Position numbers and translations under genes: made by a program. From positions 1,699,865 through 1,763,864 of the forward strand of contig NZ_LDOS01000002.1 of NCBI RefSeq assembly GCF_002077135.1: a stretch of 64,000 nt of DNA, in the 5' to 3' direction. The stretch comes from Metallibacterium scheffleri (GTDB lineage Bacteria > Pseudomonadota > Gammaproteobacteria > Xanthomonadales > Rhodanobacteraceae). How positions within the stretch are numbered: position 1 is the first letter of the stretch; each line of letters opens with the position of its first letter. The notes below the pieces were generated by a model that saw nothing but the letters and a program-made list of their open reading frames with translations, did no database searches and had not been told where the DNA came from. Shown piece by piece: positions 31,400-43,494 of this stretch.

Positions 31400-31547
31400 G
31401 TCCAAGCTCCAAATTATCGTCGATGCCGGGGACTCCACCCTCACCCAGGTTTCGTCCACGAACATCTTGTGCGGTCACTGGTTGCGTGCCGTTACTGGTT
31501 GTGCCGCGCGTCCCCACCATGCAACATCCTCCACGCGCGTCCACGCA

Positions 31548-31577
31548 TACTAGCCGACGATTCCGCGTCGGGGCAAC
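31548..31577 (-). promoter_or_regulatory. Candidate sigma-70 promoter for csrA
   Basis: On the minus strand TTGCCC (31572-31577) and TAGTAT (31548-31553) are 18 bp apart, each matching consensus at four of six positions. Transcription would start ~140 bases upstream of csrA, giving a long leader with GGA motifs. The 227 bp alaS-csrA gap holds no gene. Confidence 0.45.
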
Positions 31578-31626
31578 GCGCGCGGAAACGGCGCGAAAAG
31601 CGTTCATGCGGGTCCGCGGCCCCGGT

Positions 31627-34272
<2,646 letters not shown>

Positions 34273-34328
34273 GCGCGGGCTGTGGGCTGCTGGGGCACGC
34301 TGCGAGGATGCGGCCCGGCGCCGGGGAT

Positions 34329-34829
34329 TCAATCGTCGCCGTCGGCCGCCTCATCGAGTTCGGTGCGGGTCGCCGATCTTACCGTGGCCGCGTCGAATCC
34401 GCGCCGCAGCAGGAACTGCGCGGCGCGCGCGCGGCCGTCCGCCGTGCGCAGGCTGGCGCCGTAACGACGCCGCAGCAGATCGGCGGCGGCCTGCGCCCAG
34501 TCGTGATCCAAGGCATCCATCACCGCCTGCGCGCGCGCGCGCGTGATGCCTTGCGCGGCCAGCTCCATGCGGATGCGGCGCGGGCCGTAGCCTTGCGCGG
34601 CGCGGCCGCGAGTCAGCATCTCGGCGTAGCGCGCGTCGGATTGATAGTTGTGCGCGGTCAGTTCGCCAAGCGCCGCCTCGGCTTCGCTGGCGTCGTGGCC
34701 GCGCGCGGCCAGGCGCTGGCATAACTCGCGCTGCGAATACTCGCGCCGCGCCAGCAGATCGATGCCACGCTGGTAGGCGCTGCGCGGCGTGGCGGGGTCT
34801 TTCTTGCGCATCGACAGGGCGCCGCCCAT
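34329..34829 (-). CDS. recX: Regulatory protein RecX
   Basis: This 166-residue (or 160-residue) protein binds RecA filaments and limits their growth. The three-helix repeats are visible: [66 protein letters not shown] and [10 protein letters not shown]. The start could be the ATG at 34829 or the one at 34811 (MRKKDPATP); neither has a clear ribosome site, so translation may be coupled to recA, 38 bp upstream. Confidence 0.93.
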   Translation of the reverse strand: MGGALSMRKKDPATPRSAYQRGIDLLARREYSQRELCQRLAARGHDASEAEAALGELTAHNYQSDARYAEMLTRGRAAQGYGPRRIRMELAAQGITRARAQAVMDALDHDWAQAAADLLRRRYGASLRTADGRARAAQFLLRRGFDAATVRSATRTELDEAADGDD

Positions 34830-34867
34830 GCCGCGCCCGGCAGCGAAACCGGGCGCGGGCGATCGGC

Positions 34868-35893
34868 TCAGGCCTCGGCGGTCTCGGTGTTGCCCCTGGC
34901 GGCGGGCTGCGGCAGCAGGCGCACGCGCAACTCGGCTTCGAGCTCGGCGGCGATTTCCGGGTGCTCCTTGAGATACAGGCGCGCGTTGTCCTTGCCCTGA
35001 CCGATGCGCTCGCCCTTGTAGCTGTACCAGGCGCCGGATTTCTCGATGAGATTGGCGGTCACGCCCATCTCGATGATTTCACCGGCGCGCGAAATGCCCT
35101 CGCCGTAGAGGATCTCGAACTCGGCCTGGCGGAACGGCGGCGCGACCTTGTTCTTGACCACCTTGACGCGCGTCTCCGAGCCGATCACTTCCTCGCCGCG
35201 CTTGACCGCGCCGATACGGCGGATGTCCAGGCGCACCGAGGCATAAAACTTCAGTGCATTGCCGCCGGTGGTGGTTTCCGGGCTGCCGAACATCACCCCG
35301 ATCTTCATGCGGATCTGGTTGATGAAGATCACCAGGCAATTGGAACGCTTGATGTTGGCGGTGAGCTTGCGCAGCGCCTGCGACATCAGGCGCGCATGCA
35401 GACCGACGTGCGAATCGCCCATCTCGCCCTCGATCTCGGCCTTGGGCGTGAGCGCGGCCACCGAATCGACCACCACGATATCGACCGCGTTGGAGCGCAC
35501 CAGCATGTCGGCGATTTCCAGCGCCTGCTCACCGGTATCGGGCTGGCTGACCAGCAGGTCGTCGACGTTGACGCCGAGTTTTTCGGCATAACCGGGATCG
35601 AGTGCGTGCTCGGCATCGACGAATGCCGCGGTGCCGCCGGCGCGCTGCACGTTGGCGATCACCTGCAGGGTCAGCGTGGTCTTGCCCGAGGATTCGGGGC
35701 CGTAGATCTCGACCACGCGCCCGCGCGGCAAACCGCCGATGCCCAGCGCGACATCCAGCCCCAGCGAGCCGGTGGAGACGGCCTCGATGACGTCGTCGGT
35801 GCGGTCGCCCATGCGCATGACCGCGCCCTTGCCAAATTGCTTTTCGATCTGGCTGAGCGCGGATGTGAGCGCGCGGCGCTTGTTGTCGTCCAT
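34868..35893 (-). CDS. recA: Recombinase RecA
   Basis: This 341-residue protein forms filaments on single-stranded DNA for homologous recombination and triggers LexA self-cleavage. The landmarks are the N-terminal helix ([19 protein letters not shown]), Walker [11 protein letters not shown], Walker B ([10 protein letters not shown]), loop L2 ([28 protein letters not shown]) and an acidic C-terminal tail. The ATG at 35893 starts MDDNKRRAL. Between pncC and recA there is no lexA gene, unlike many Xanthomonas relatives, and I see no LexA-like palindrome in the 114 bp upstream. Confidence 0.98.
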   Translation of the reverse strand: MDDNKRRALTSALSQIEKQFGKGAVMRMGDRTDDVIEAVSTGSLGLDVALGIGGLPRGRVVEIYGPESSGKTTLTLQVIANVQRAGGTAAFVDAEHALDPGYAEKLGVNVDDLLVSQPDTGEQALEIADMLVRSNAVDIVVVDSVAALTPKAEIEGEMGDSHVGLHARLMSQALRKLTANIKRSNCLVIFINQIRMKIGVMFGSPETTTGGNALKFYASVRLDIRRIGAVKRGEEVIGSETRVKVVKNKVAPPFRQAEFEILYGEGISRAGEIIEMGVTANLIEKSGAWYSYKGERIGQGKDNARLYLKEHPEIAAELEAELRVRLLPQPAARGNTETAEA

Positions 35894-35961
35894 CGGGATG
35901 GCCTCTGCTGTGGGAGTGGAGCGAGCTTGCCGGGTCACCGTCTCAGCGACTGCGACGATTC

Positions 35962-35967
35962 ATTATC
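35962..35967 (-). promoter_or_regulatory. Candidate extended -10 box for recA
   Basis: On the minus strand TGGGATAATGA gives an extended -10 (GATAAT, five of six to consensus) 69 bases upstream of the recA ATG. The -35 position reads GCAGCA, which is poor. It is the only AT-rich spot in the gap. Confidence 0.45.
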
Positions 35968-36007
35968 CCACGCCGGCCGCGCCGTGCTGCCGGCCCCGCA
36001 CGCGCGC

Positions 36008-36517
36008 TCATGTCAGGATTTTCCGAATCCCGGCGAGGGCCTCGGCCACGGTCTGGCGGCGCACCGCCTCGCGGTCGCCGGCAAACTGGAACAACTGCGC
36101 ATGGGCGTAACCGCCGCGCCGCTTCCAGCCTATCCACACCGTACCCACGGGTTTGTCCGCGGTGCCACCGCCAGGGCCGGCGATCCCAGTCACCGCCACC
36201 GCGACACCGGCGCCAAAGCGCGCCAACGCGCCGGAGACCATCTCCATCACCGTCTCCTGGCTGACCGCGCCGGTGCGCTCCAGGGTGCGCGGGTTGACCC
36301 CCAGCAGCGCCTCCTTGGCTTCGTAACTGTAGGCCACCACGCCGGCCTCGAACCATGCCGAGCTGCCGGCCAGATCGGTCAGCGTCTTGGCGATCCAGCC
36401 GCCGGTGCAGGATTCCGCGGTGATCAGCATCTGGCCGCGTGCCTGCAGCAGTTCGGCCACGGCCGCAGCGGAACGCTGCAATTGCGCATCGTCCGGAACA
36501 GCCAGCACGGTACCCAT
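36008..36517 (-). CDS. pncC: Nicotinamide-nucleotide amidohydrolase PncC (CinA C-terminal type)
   Basis: This 169-residue enzyme deamidates nicotinamide mononucleotide to nicotinate mononucleotide in the NAD salvage cycle. The catalytic serine sits in [16 protein letters not shown], and the conserved [22 protein letters not shown] is present. It is the stand-alone C-terminal domain of CinA. The ATG at 36517 has GGGAG with good spacing; a TTG two codons upstream is less likely. It lies 114 bp upstream of recA in the same direction, a conserved pairing. Confidence 0.94.
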   Translation of the reverse strand: MGTVLAVPDDAQLQRSAAAVAELLQARGQMLITAESCTGGWIAKTLTDLAGSSAWFEAGVVAYSYEAKEALLGVNPRTLERTGAVSQETVMEMVSGALARFGAGVAVAVTGIAGPGGGTADKPVGTVWIGWKRRGGYAHAQLFQFAGDREAVRRQTVAEALAGIRKILT

Positions 36518-36762
36518 GCGCAACTCCCGTCAAAAAGCGAGCTTTCTACTCCGCGGGCGCGCCGCTGAACAGCGCGCGCTGCCGATCGGGGCTCGGCCCT
36601 GCTATGCTGCGCGGGCCGGATCGGTGTTCCAGTCTTCGATTCGCGCTCATTCTGATCTCCCCGTGTCGGCCACGCCGACTCGCCTCCGCTGCGGACTGGA
36701 GTCGCCTCGTGCGACGGCCGCGGACCCATGCCCGCTGGTGCGGGCGACGAAGGCATTTATCC

Positions 36763-38091
36763 ATGACGTTTGAACAATTCGGGCTCACCGAAGCCCTGGC
36801 GCGCGCCGTGCGCGAGTCCGGCTACACCGTGCCCACGCCGATCCAGGCGCAGGCCATCCCGGTGGTGCTGGCCGGTGGCGATCTGCTGGCCGCCGCGCAA
36901 ACCGGCACCGGCAAGACCGCTGCATTCACCTTGCCGATCCTGCAACGCCTGCAGGGCACGGAAGCGCCGCGCCGCAACGGTCGCGTGCTGCCGCGCGTGC
37001 TGGTGCTCGCGCCCACGCGCGAGCTGGCCGCGCAGGTTGCCGACAGCGTGCGCCGCTACGGCACGCACACCGCGGTCCGCGCCATGGCCATGTTCGGTGG
37101 TGTCGGCATGCAGCCGCAGCTCGATGCGCTGGCGCGCGGCGTGGACATCGTGGTGGCCACGCCGGGGCGCTTGCTCGATCACCTGGCACGGCGCAGTCTC
37201 GATCTGTCCGCGATCGAGATCCTGGTGCTTGACGAAGCCGACCGCATGCTCGACATGGGCTTCATCAATGACATGAAAAAGATCTTCGCGCTGCTGCCCA
37301 AGGCACGGCAGACGCTGCTGTTCTCGGCGACGTTCTCCGATGCCATCCGCGCGCTCACCGAGAAACTGCTGAAAAATCCGCAGCGCATCGATGTCGCGCC
37401 ACGCAACGCCACCGCCGCGACGGTGAGCCACACCATGCACCCGGTGCCGCAATCGCGCAAACGCGACCTGCTGGTGCATCTGATCGATGACCAGCGCTGG
37501 ACGCAGGCGCTGGTGTTCACGCGCACCAAGCACGGCGCCAATCGCCTAGTCACGCAGCTCGATGCCGCCGGCATCCAGACGCTGGCGATCCACGGCAACA
37601 AGAGCCAGAACGCGCGCACCAAGGCCCTGGCCGATTTCAAATCCGGCAAACTGCAGGTGCTGGTCGCCACCGACATCGCCGCGCGCGGCATCGACATCAG
37701 CGAATTGCCCGTGGTGGTCAATTACGAACTGCCGAACGTGCCCGAGGATTACGTGCACCGCATCGGCCGCACCGGCCGCGCGGGTCTGAGCGGTCGCGCG
37801 GTCTCGCTGGTGTGCAGCGAGGAAAACGCTTACCTGCGCGACATCGAGCGCCTGATCGGGCGTGGCATCGAACGCGTGCTGATCCCCGGCTTCGAAACCC
37901 CGGCGCGCGCCGAACCCGTCGCGCCCGCGCCAGCGCGGCGCCACGCCAAGCCCGGCCACGCGCGCGGCAACCAGGCCCATCACGCCAGCCCCGGCAAGCA
38001 GGCGGCGCACCCCGCGGCGCCCGCGGCGCCGCATCGCCGCAAGCGCGGTGGACGTGGCGGCGGTGGCGGCAGCGGTCGCGCCGTGCGTTGA
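36763..38091 (+). CDS. rhlE: DEAD-box RNA helicase, RhlE-like
   Basis: This 442-residue helicase has all the motifs: Q motif ([28 protein letters not shown]), [23 protein letters not shown], and in the second domain [10 protein letters not shown]. The C-terminal ~60 residues are basic and rich in H, P, A and G, ending [11 protein letters not shown], as in RhlE proteins that remodel ribosomal RNA or the degradosome. The gene is inserted between pncC and mutS, which are neighbours in many relatives. The ~240 bp leader upstream holds a TATGCT box but no clear -35. A perfect hairpin follows the stop. Confidence 0.88.
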   Translation: MTFEQFGLTEALARAVRESGYTVPTPIQAQAIPVVLAGGDLLAAAQTGTGKTAAFTLPILQRLQGTEAPRRNGRVLPRVLVLAPTRELAAQVADSVRRYGTHTAVRAMAMFGGVGMQPQLDALARGVDIVVATPGRLLDHLARRSLDLSAIEILVLDEADRMLDMGFINDMKKIFALLPKARQTLLFSATFSDAIRALTEKLLKNPQRIDVAPRNATAATVSHTMHPVPQSRKRDLLVHLIDDQRWTQALVFTRTKHGANRLVTQLDAAGIQTLAIHGNKSQNARTKALADFKSGKLQVLVATDIAARGIDISELPVVVNYELPNVPEDYVHRIGRTGRAGLSGRAVSLVCSEENAYLRDIERLIGRGIERVLIPGFETPARAEPVAPAPARRHAKPGHARGNQAHHASPGKQAAHPAAPAAPHRRKRGGRGGGGGSGRAVR

Positions 38092-38094
38092 GCC

Positions 38095-38118
38095 AAGGTC
38101 TGAGCAAGCTCAGACCTT
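38095..38118. terminator. Hairpin after the helicase stop codon
   Basis: AAGGTCTGAG, loop CAAG, CTCAGACCTT: a perfect 10 bp stem starting 4 bp after the TGA. It has no T tract, and AAGCCATGGATGGCTT, the palindrome also found inside the long repeats, follows at once. It may be a member of the stop-codon repeat family rather than a classic terminator. Confidence 0.6.
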
Positions 38119-38251
38119 CCCAAGCCATGGATGGCTTGCCGCATCACCCGCACTCCCGTGCTGGTTACGGCGTAGGCCCAACGAACGCGCAGGTCAGCGC
38201 AACGCGCCGGCATGCGAAACTGCGCGACCACTCCCTGCCCTGCGCGCTGCA

Positions 38252-40831
38252 ATGACCGCGGATGAACTCCAGCGCCACACCCCGCTGATGCGCCAGTACC
38301 TGGCCGCCAAGGCCGCGTACCCGGACGTGCTGCTGCTGTTCCGCATGGGCGATTTCTACGAGCTGTTCTACGACGACGCGCGCAAGGCCGCGCGCCTGCT
38401 CGACATCACGCTCACCCAGCGCGGCCAGTCGGCCGGCGCGCCGATCCCGATGGCCGGCGTGCCGGTGCATGCGCTGGAAAATTATCTGGCCAGGCTGCTG
38501 CGCCAGGGCGAATCGGTGGCGATCTGCGAGCAGATCGGCGACCCGGCGCTGGCCAAGGGCCTGGTCGAGCGCAAGGTGGTGCGCGTGGTCACCCCCGGCA
38601 CGGTCAGCGACGAGGCGCTGCTGGACGCGCGTCGCGACACGCTGCTGCTGGCCATCGCCGCGGGCAAGTCGGGGTTTGGCCTGGCCTGGGCCGATGTCGC
38701 CGCCGGGCGTTTGCGCGTCAACGAAGTCGCCGATGCCGAGGCGCTGGCCGCCGAGCTGGCGCGTCTGCAGCCGGCCGAGATCCTGTTGCCCGAGAATTTC
38801 ACCCTGCCCGCCGCGCTCGGCGGCGCGGCCGCCGGCCTGCGCGCGCGACCACCCTGGCATTTCGACAATGCCAGCGGGCGCGATGCGCTGCTGCGTTTCT
38901 TCGGCGTGCGCGATCTGTCCGGTTTCGGTTGCGCTGCGCTGACGCTGGCGCTGGGCGCGGCCGGCGCGCTGCTGGCCTACCTGGAGGACACGCAACGCAC
39001 GCACTTGCCGCACTTTGCCGCGCTGGCGCAGGAATCACCCGCCGACACGGTGCTGCTGGATGCCGCCACGCGCCGGCATCTGGAACTGGATCAGGCGCGC
39101 GGCGGCGCCAGCCTGCTCGGCGTGCTCGATACCACGATCACGCCGATGGGCGGACGCCTGCTGCGACGCTGGCTGCAGCGCCCGCTGCGCGCGCGCGACC
39201 CGCTGCGGCTGCGTCAGCAGGCCATCGGCGCGCTGCTCGACAGCGGCCAGCACGCGCCGCTGCGCGAGGCGCTGCGCGCCATCGGCGATCTCGAGCGCAT
39301 CCTCGCGCGCGTGGCGCTGCGCTCGGCACGACCGCGCGATCTGGCCACGCTGCGCGATGGGCTGCTGGCCGCGCCGGCGCTGCGCGCGCTGCTGGCCGCG
39401 CTGGACAGTCCGCGGCTCGCCGGCCTGCTCGATGCCCTCGGTGAGCACGCGGACTGCGCCGCGCGGCTGCAGGCCGCGCTGCACGCGCAGCCGCCCGCGC
39501 TGTTGCGCGAGGGCGGCGTGATCGCGCCCGGCTTCGATGCCGAGCTGGACGAACTGCGCCTGCTCAGCACCGATGCCGATGCGTTCCTGTCCGAACTGGA
39601 AGCGCGCGAGCGCGAAATCACCGGCATCGCCACCCTGCGCGTGGCCTACAACCGCGTGCACGGCTATTACATCGAGATCAGCAAGGCCCAGGCCGACAAG
39701 GCGCCGGTGCACTACACGCGCCGGCAGACGGTGAAGGGCGCCGAGCGCTACATCACGCCCGAGCTGAAGTCCTTCGAGGACAAGGTGCTGTCGGCGCGCG
39801 AGCGTGCGCTGATGCGCGAGCGCGCGCTGTACGAACTGCTGCTGGACACGCTCAACGCGCGGCTCGCAGCGTTGCAATCCGCCGCCGCCGCGCTGGCCGA
39901 ACTGGACGTGCTGGCGGCTCTGGCCGAACGCGCCGAGGCACTGGACTGGTGCTGTCCGGAACTCGTCGATGAGCCCGGTCTGCACATCGCGCGCGGACGC
40001 CATCCGGTGGTCGAGGCCGCGCGCAGCGAGCCGTTCGAGCCGAATGATCTGCACCTGGACACGGCCCGCCGCATGCTGGTGATCACCGGCCCGAACATGG
40101 GCGGCAAGAGCACCTACATGCGCCAGGCCGCGCTGATCGTGCTGCTGGCGCACATCGGCAGCTACGTGCCCGCCAGCCATGCGCGCCTCGGCCCGATCGA
40201 CCGCATCTTCACCCGCATCGGCGCCGGCGACGACCTGGCGCGCGGGCAATCGACCTTCATGGTCGAGATGAGCGAGACGGCCAACATCCTGCACCACGCC
40301 ACGCCGCACAGCCTGGTGTTGATGGACGAGATCGGCCGCGGCACCTCCACGTATGACGGCCTCGCGCTGGCACGCGCCAGCGCGCTGCATCTGGCGCGCG
40401 TCAACCGCAGCTACACGCTGTTCGCCACGCACTACTTCGAGCTGACCGAACTGGCCAGCGCCGAGGACGGCATCGCCAACGTGCATCTGGACGCCGTCGA
40501 ATACGGCGAGCAACTGGTGTTTCTGCACGCGGTCAAGGACGGCCCCGCCGACCGCAGTTATGGCCTGGCCGTGGCCGCGCTGGCCGGCATTCCCAAACCG
40601 GTGCTGGCCGAGGCGCGGCGCACCCTGCTGGAGCTGGAGCGCGGCACGCGGCGCGGCGGCGCGGCTCCCGCGCAACCCGATCTGTTTGCCACGCCCGACA
40701 CCGCGCCGCCCGCGCCGCCAATCGACGAACTGCTCGCCGCCCTGCGCGAGGCCGATCCCGACACCCTCAGCCCACGCGCCGCGCTGGAGGCGCTGTACCG
40801 CCTGCACGCGCTGCTGCCGGCGCCGGATTGA
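38252..40831 (+). CDS. mutS: DNA mismatch repair ATPase MutS
   Basis: This 859-residue protein recognises mismatches and starts repair with MutL. The mismatch-reading motif is present ([14 protein letters not shown]), then the connector, lever and clamp regions ([20 protein letters not shown]), Walker [14 protein letters not shown], the [19 protein letters not shown] signature and Walker [16 protein letters not shown]. The C-terminal helix-turn-helix dimer segment is present, so the length is normal. The ATG at 38252 begins [17 protein letters not shown]. The accessory island starts within ~140 bp of its stop. Confidence 0.97.
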   Translation: MTADELQRHTPLMRQYLAAKAAYPDVLLLFRMGDFYELFYDDARKAARLLDITLTQRGQSAGAPIPMAGVPVHALENYLARLLRQGESVAICEQIGDPALAKGLVERKVVRVVTPGTVSDEALLDARRDTLLLAIAAGKSGFGLAWADVAAGRLRVNEVADAEALAAELARLQPAEILLPENFTLPAALGGAAAGLRARPPWHFDNASGRDALLRFFGVRDLSGFGCAALTLALGAAGALLAYLEDTQRTHLPHFAALAQESPADTVLLDAATRRHLELDQARGGASLLGVLDTTITPMGGRLLRRWLQRPLRARDPLRLRQQAIGALLDSGQHAPLREALRAIGDLERILARVALRSARPRDLATLRDGLLAAPALRALLAALDSPRLAGLLDALGEHADCAARLQAALHAQPPALLREGGVIAPGFDAELDELRLLSTDADAFLSELEAREREITGIATLRVAYNRVHGYYIEISKAQADKAPVHYTRRQTVKGAERYITPELKSFEDKVLSARERALMRERALYELLLDTLNARLAALQSAAAALAELDVLAALAERAEALDWCCPELVDEPGLHIARGRHPVVEAARSEPFEPNDLHLDTARRMLVITGPNMGGKSTYMRQAALIVLLAHIGSYVPASHARLGPIDRIFTRIGAGDDLARGQSTFMVEMSETANILHHATPHSLVLMDEIGRGTSTYDGLALARASALHLARVNRSYTLFATHYFELTELASAEDGIANVHLDAVEYGEQLVFLHAVKDGPADRSYGLAVAALAGIPKPVLAEARRTLLELERGTRRGGAAPAQPDLFATPDTAPPAPPIDELLAALREADPDTLSPRAALEALYRLHALLPAPD

Positions 40832-40969
40832 GCCGGCGGAAACCACGCCTTCCCGTCACGGCGGCGGCCGACTCGCGGACACTCCGAATGACCCGCATGG
40901 GCTCGGCATTCCCGCGCATGCGGCAATCGATCGGCTCGGCAACGCAACAACTTGCCGGCGCCCGATCCC

Positions 40970-42034
40970 TGTCAGGCTCCGTGTGATTCTATCTTGCAGC
41001 GTGTCTGGCGTCTGAGCGCTGCGCGTGATGCGATGAGTCATCTTTACCACGTGCTTGGAGCCATCGCATGCCGCTGACGCTACATCCATTGGCCCGCACC
41101 ACGCCGCGCATACGCGCCGAGCTGCGTGCTGCCGATCAGGCCCTGAGCGATGCCGAACTGGCGCGCCGCTACGGCCTGACGCCGCCCACGGTGCGCAAGT
41201 GGCGCCAGCGTGATGCGACGGCGGACCGCTCGCACCGCCCGCAGACCCTGCACTGCACGCTGACCTCGGCCCAGGAGGCGGTGGCGATGGAGATCCGTCG
41301 CACCCTGTGGTTGCCGCTGGACGACTTGCTGGTGGTGGTGCGTGAATTCCTCAACCCGGCGGTGTCGCGCTCCGGCCTGATGCGCTGCCTGACGCGCCAC
41401 GGCTTGAACCGGCGCCCGGTGGAGGACAAGGACGCGCCGATCGTGCGCAAGACCTTCAAGGATTACGCGCCGGGCTTCGTGCACATGGACATCAAGTACC
41501 TGCCACAGATGGCCGACGAGAGCGCCAGGCGCTACCTGTTCGTCGCCATCGACCGCGCCACCCGCTGGGTTTTCCTGCGCATCTACGCCGACCAGAGCGA
41601 GGCCAGCAGCAGCGACTTCCTGCGCCGCCTGTACGCGACCGCACCGATGAAGATCGTCAAGCTGCTGACCGACAACGGCAGCCAGTTCACCGACCGCTTC
41701 ACCGCCAAGAGCAAGAAACCCACGGGCGAGCACGCCTTCGATCGTGAGTGCGCCCTGCTCGGCATCGAGCACCGGCTCACCAAGCCGCGTCACCCGCAAA
41801 CCAACGGCATGGTCGAGCGCTTCAATGGGCGCATCAGCGACATCCTGGCGACCACGCACTTCCGCTCGCGCGAGGATTTGCAGACCACGCTCGAACGCTA
41901 CGCCAAGCTCTACAACGACCACCTCCCGCAACGCGCGCTGGGTCACCGCACGCCTCGACAAGCCATGGACCTGTGGCGCAAGAATCATCCCGAAATCTTC
42001 GTCAGGCAATTAAAGAACCAGACGGGTCTTGACA
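40970..42034 (+). mobile_element. IS481-family insertion sequence, complete (~1065 bp)
   Basis: Terminal inverted repeats match at 16 of 21 positions: TGTCAGGCTCCGTGTGATTC on the left (40970-40990) and, read from the other strand, TGTCAAGACCCGTCTGGTTC on the right (42014-42034). TGT...ACA ends are usual for this family. One DDE transposase gene fills the element. I find no obvious target duplication: the left flank is GATCCC and the right flank GTTAGGC. The right end abuts the integron-type core GTTAGGC (42035-42041) without a single extra base. Confidence 0.82.
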
Positions 42035-42039
42035 GTTAG
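41068..42039 (+). CDS. IS481-family DDE transposase
   Basis: This 323-residue transposase has an N-terminal helix-turn-helix (LSDAELARRYGLTPPTVRKWRQRD) and an rve integrase core with the DDE residues in FVHMDIKYLPQMAD, LLTDNGSQFTDR and HPQTNGMVERFNGRI. It looks intact. The last codon and the TAG stop (42037-42039) lie beyond the right inverted repeat, inside the GTTAGGC core, so flanking DNA supplies the stop. Confidence 0.92.
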   Translation: MPLTLHPLARTTPRIRAELRAADQALSDAELARRYGLTPPTVRKWRQRDATADRSHRPQTLHCTLTSAQEAVAMEIRRTLWLPLDDLLVVVREFLNPAVSRSGLMRCLTRHGLNRRPVEDKDAPIVRKTFKDYAPGFVHMDIKYLPQMADESARRYLFVAIDRATRWVFLRIYADQSEASSSDFLRRLYATAPMKIVKLLTDNGSQFTDRFTAKSKKPTGEHAFDRECALLGIEHRLTKPRHPQTNGMVERFNGRISDILATTHFRSREDLQTTLERYAKLYNDHLPQRALGHRTPRQAMDLWRKNHPEIFVRQLKNQTGLDS

Positions 42040-42054
42040 GCAAGCCGAGGCAAC

Positions 42055-42753
42055 ATGAAGTTTGAATTAGAAGAAAGTAACAGAGGCATACTCGACGAGG
42101 AACTGTTGGAAGACATGCGTCGCAGCGCTAAAGCACTTGGCAGAGAGACAATCACAATTGCCGAATACGAGGAAAGAGGAAAAGCCCATCCAAGTACTAT
42201 TCAGCGAAGATTTGGATCGTGGACTAAGGCATTAAAGCTGGCGGGCCTGCAACCAAGCAGGTCAAAAATAGGAATTACCGATGATGAGCTCTTCGAAAAC
42301 ATTAAGACACTATGGATAAGTCTTGGACGCCAACCAAGATACGACGAGGTAAAAGCGCCCAGTTCCAAGTTCTCTGCTGGAACATATGAAAAACGATTCG
42401 GTTCATGGTCAAAGGCACTTGGCAGGTTTGTTGCGTGGGTCAACTCAGACTCCCCAGATCAGCCTCAACAAAACGTAGAAGAAGAGCAAAGTGCAGCAGG
42501 GTCAACTGTGCAAATTGCCTCGGCCAAGCGCAGCACACGCCGTGAAATATCAGATCGTCAAAGATTCAGAATTCTCGTAAGGGATGGCTTTCGGTGCAAA
42601 TCTTGTGGTGCTAGTCCATTAATGAAGCCAGGTGTCGAATTGCACGTTGATCATATTCTGCCTTGGTCAAAAGGCGGAGAGACAGCCGACGACAACCTTG
42701 AAACCAAGTGCAAACAATGCAACCTTGGCAAGGGAAACGCATTTAATGCCTAA
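42055..42753 (+). CDS. HNH endonuclease with two homing-endonuclease-associated repeats (cassette gene 1)
   Basis: This 232-residue protein has two N-terminal repeats of ~50 residues, roughly 14-66 and 76-128, each with an LGR turn and an RRFGSWTKAL or KRFGSWSKAL end. This is the HNH-associated DNA-binding repeat seen in homing-type nucleases. After a linker comes an HNH domain: FRCKSCGASP (zinc cysteines 181, 184), LHVDHILPWSKGG (H197, H200), DNLETKCKQCNLGKGN (C219, C222). It should cut or nick DNA; a role in defence or cassette mobility is inference. GC is far below the neighbours. The TAA stop lies inside the attC core GCCTAAC, the normal layout of a gene cassette. Confidence 0.85.
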   Translation: MKFELEESNRGILDEELLEDMRRSAKALGRETITIAEYEERGKAHPSTIQRRFGSWTKALKLAGLQPSRSKIGITDDELFENIKTLWISLGRQPRYDEVKAPSSKFSAGTYEKRFGSWSKALGRFVAWVNSDSPDQPQQNVEEEQSAAGSTVQIASAKRSTRREISDRQRFRILVRDGFRCKSCGASPLMKPGVELHVDHILPWSKGGETADDNLETKCKQCNLGKGNAFNA

Positions 42754-42807
42754 CAAATCAATCAACACGGACGCGCTTACGCGCGCCGGTTATTTCAAAC
42801 GTTGGGG
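42748..42807. other. attC recombination site 1 (integron cassette type)
   Basis: R'' GCCTAAC (42748-42754) and R' GTTGGGG (42801-42807) bracket a self-complementary stretch. The arm AACACGG pairs with CCGGTT with one A bulged out, and GCGC/GCGCG arms close around TTAC. The span of 60 bases, the arrangement after a stop codon and the bulged base are those of attC sites. R' departs from GTTRRRY at the last base. Confidence 0.68.
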
Positions 42808-42813
42808 GCTTCA

Positions 42814-43407
42814 ATGAGTACTGCCGCGAGAGGTAACGCATTTGAAAACCGAGTGTTTGCCGCAGTCACCGATGAACTCAACGGTGAGCGCCTCGGCCTA
42901 TCGCCAAAGGCGGCTTCGCCGTTTCAAAAGAAGGGCTACTACTCGCGCGATAGAGACTCCGACATCATCGTCGATATTTCCATTGAGATTTGGCTTCCCA
43001 ATGCCGACCAATGGTCGTTACTTTGGGTTTGCGAATGCAAAGACTACAGCGGAGCCATTCCTGTTGACGACGTCGAAGAATTCAAGGCAAAGCTTGACCA
43101 AATCGCAGGTGCAAACAAGAAAGGCGTCATGGCCGTTACTGGGGCATTGCAGCAGGGGGCATTGAAGTACGCGCGCGCAAATGGCATTGGTATAGTTCGG
43201 TTGCTTCCCAACGACCAGGTTGAGCACATCATTTACATGATGACTTCGGCCACGATGAAAGAGTCACTTCGTCTCAATTCATCCGAGTTCTACAGGGCGT
43301 TAACTGTTCCGGGGTTTGTAGGAAAAAACCGCGACTTCTATGCAGAGGGGCAAGGCCACATATTCGGTAGTTGGCGTCCACTGCTGAAAGAAATGCTCAG
43401 TGCGTAG
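42814..43407 (+). CDS. Mrr-like restriction endonuclease (cassette gene 2)
   Basis: This 197-residue protein has a PD-(D/E)XK-type core: an N-terminal helix (GNAFENRVFAAVTDEL), an acidic strand with D50/D54 (DSDIIVDISIEIW), the catalytic strand LLWVCECKDYSG (E74, K76) and the Mrr-like helix-strand stretch KKGVMAVTGALQQGALKYARANGIGIVRL. Mrr-like nucleases usually restrict foreign, often methylated, DNA. No methyltransferase is nearby, so a modification-dependent or defence role is inferred. GC is ~50%. The ATG at 42814 follows GGGGGC and is six bases after attC site 1; attC site 2 begins nine bases after the stop. Confidence 0.78.
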   Translation: MSTAARGNAFENRVFAAVTDELNGERLGLSPKAASPFQKKGYYSRDRDSDIIVDISIEIWLPNADQWSLLWVCECKDYSGAIPVDDVEEFKAKLDQIAGANKKGVMAVTGALQQGALKYARANGIGIVRLLPNDQVEHIIYMMTSATMKESLRLNSSEFYRALTVPGFVGKNRDFYAEGQGHIFGSWRPLLKEMLSA

Positions 43408-43415
43408 TAGTTTGC

Positions 43416-43483
43416 CCCCAACCCACCATTCCACCGGATCTGTGCGAAAGGCCCGCGCAGGCCGGTGAATTCAGACGTTAGGC
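43416..43483. other. attC recombination site 2 (integron cassette type)
   Basis: R'' CCCCAAC (43416-43422) and a perfect R' GTTAGGC (43477-43483) enclose arms CACCGG/CCGGTG and an inner stem CTGTGCG/CGCGCAG around AAAGGCC. Only the first base of R'' departs from consensus. It is one of the two clearest sites of the array. Confidence 0.85.
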
Positions 43484-43494
43484 CTTGGAAAACC

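Noticed and set aside
41068..42039. IS3-type two-frame transposase
   Set aside because: A single unbroken frame carries both the helix-turn-helix and the DDE core, and the ends start TGT, so IS481 fits better.
40970..42041. Target-site duplication around the IS481 element
   Set aside because: Flanks GATCCC and GTTAGG share no repeat of useful length.
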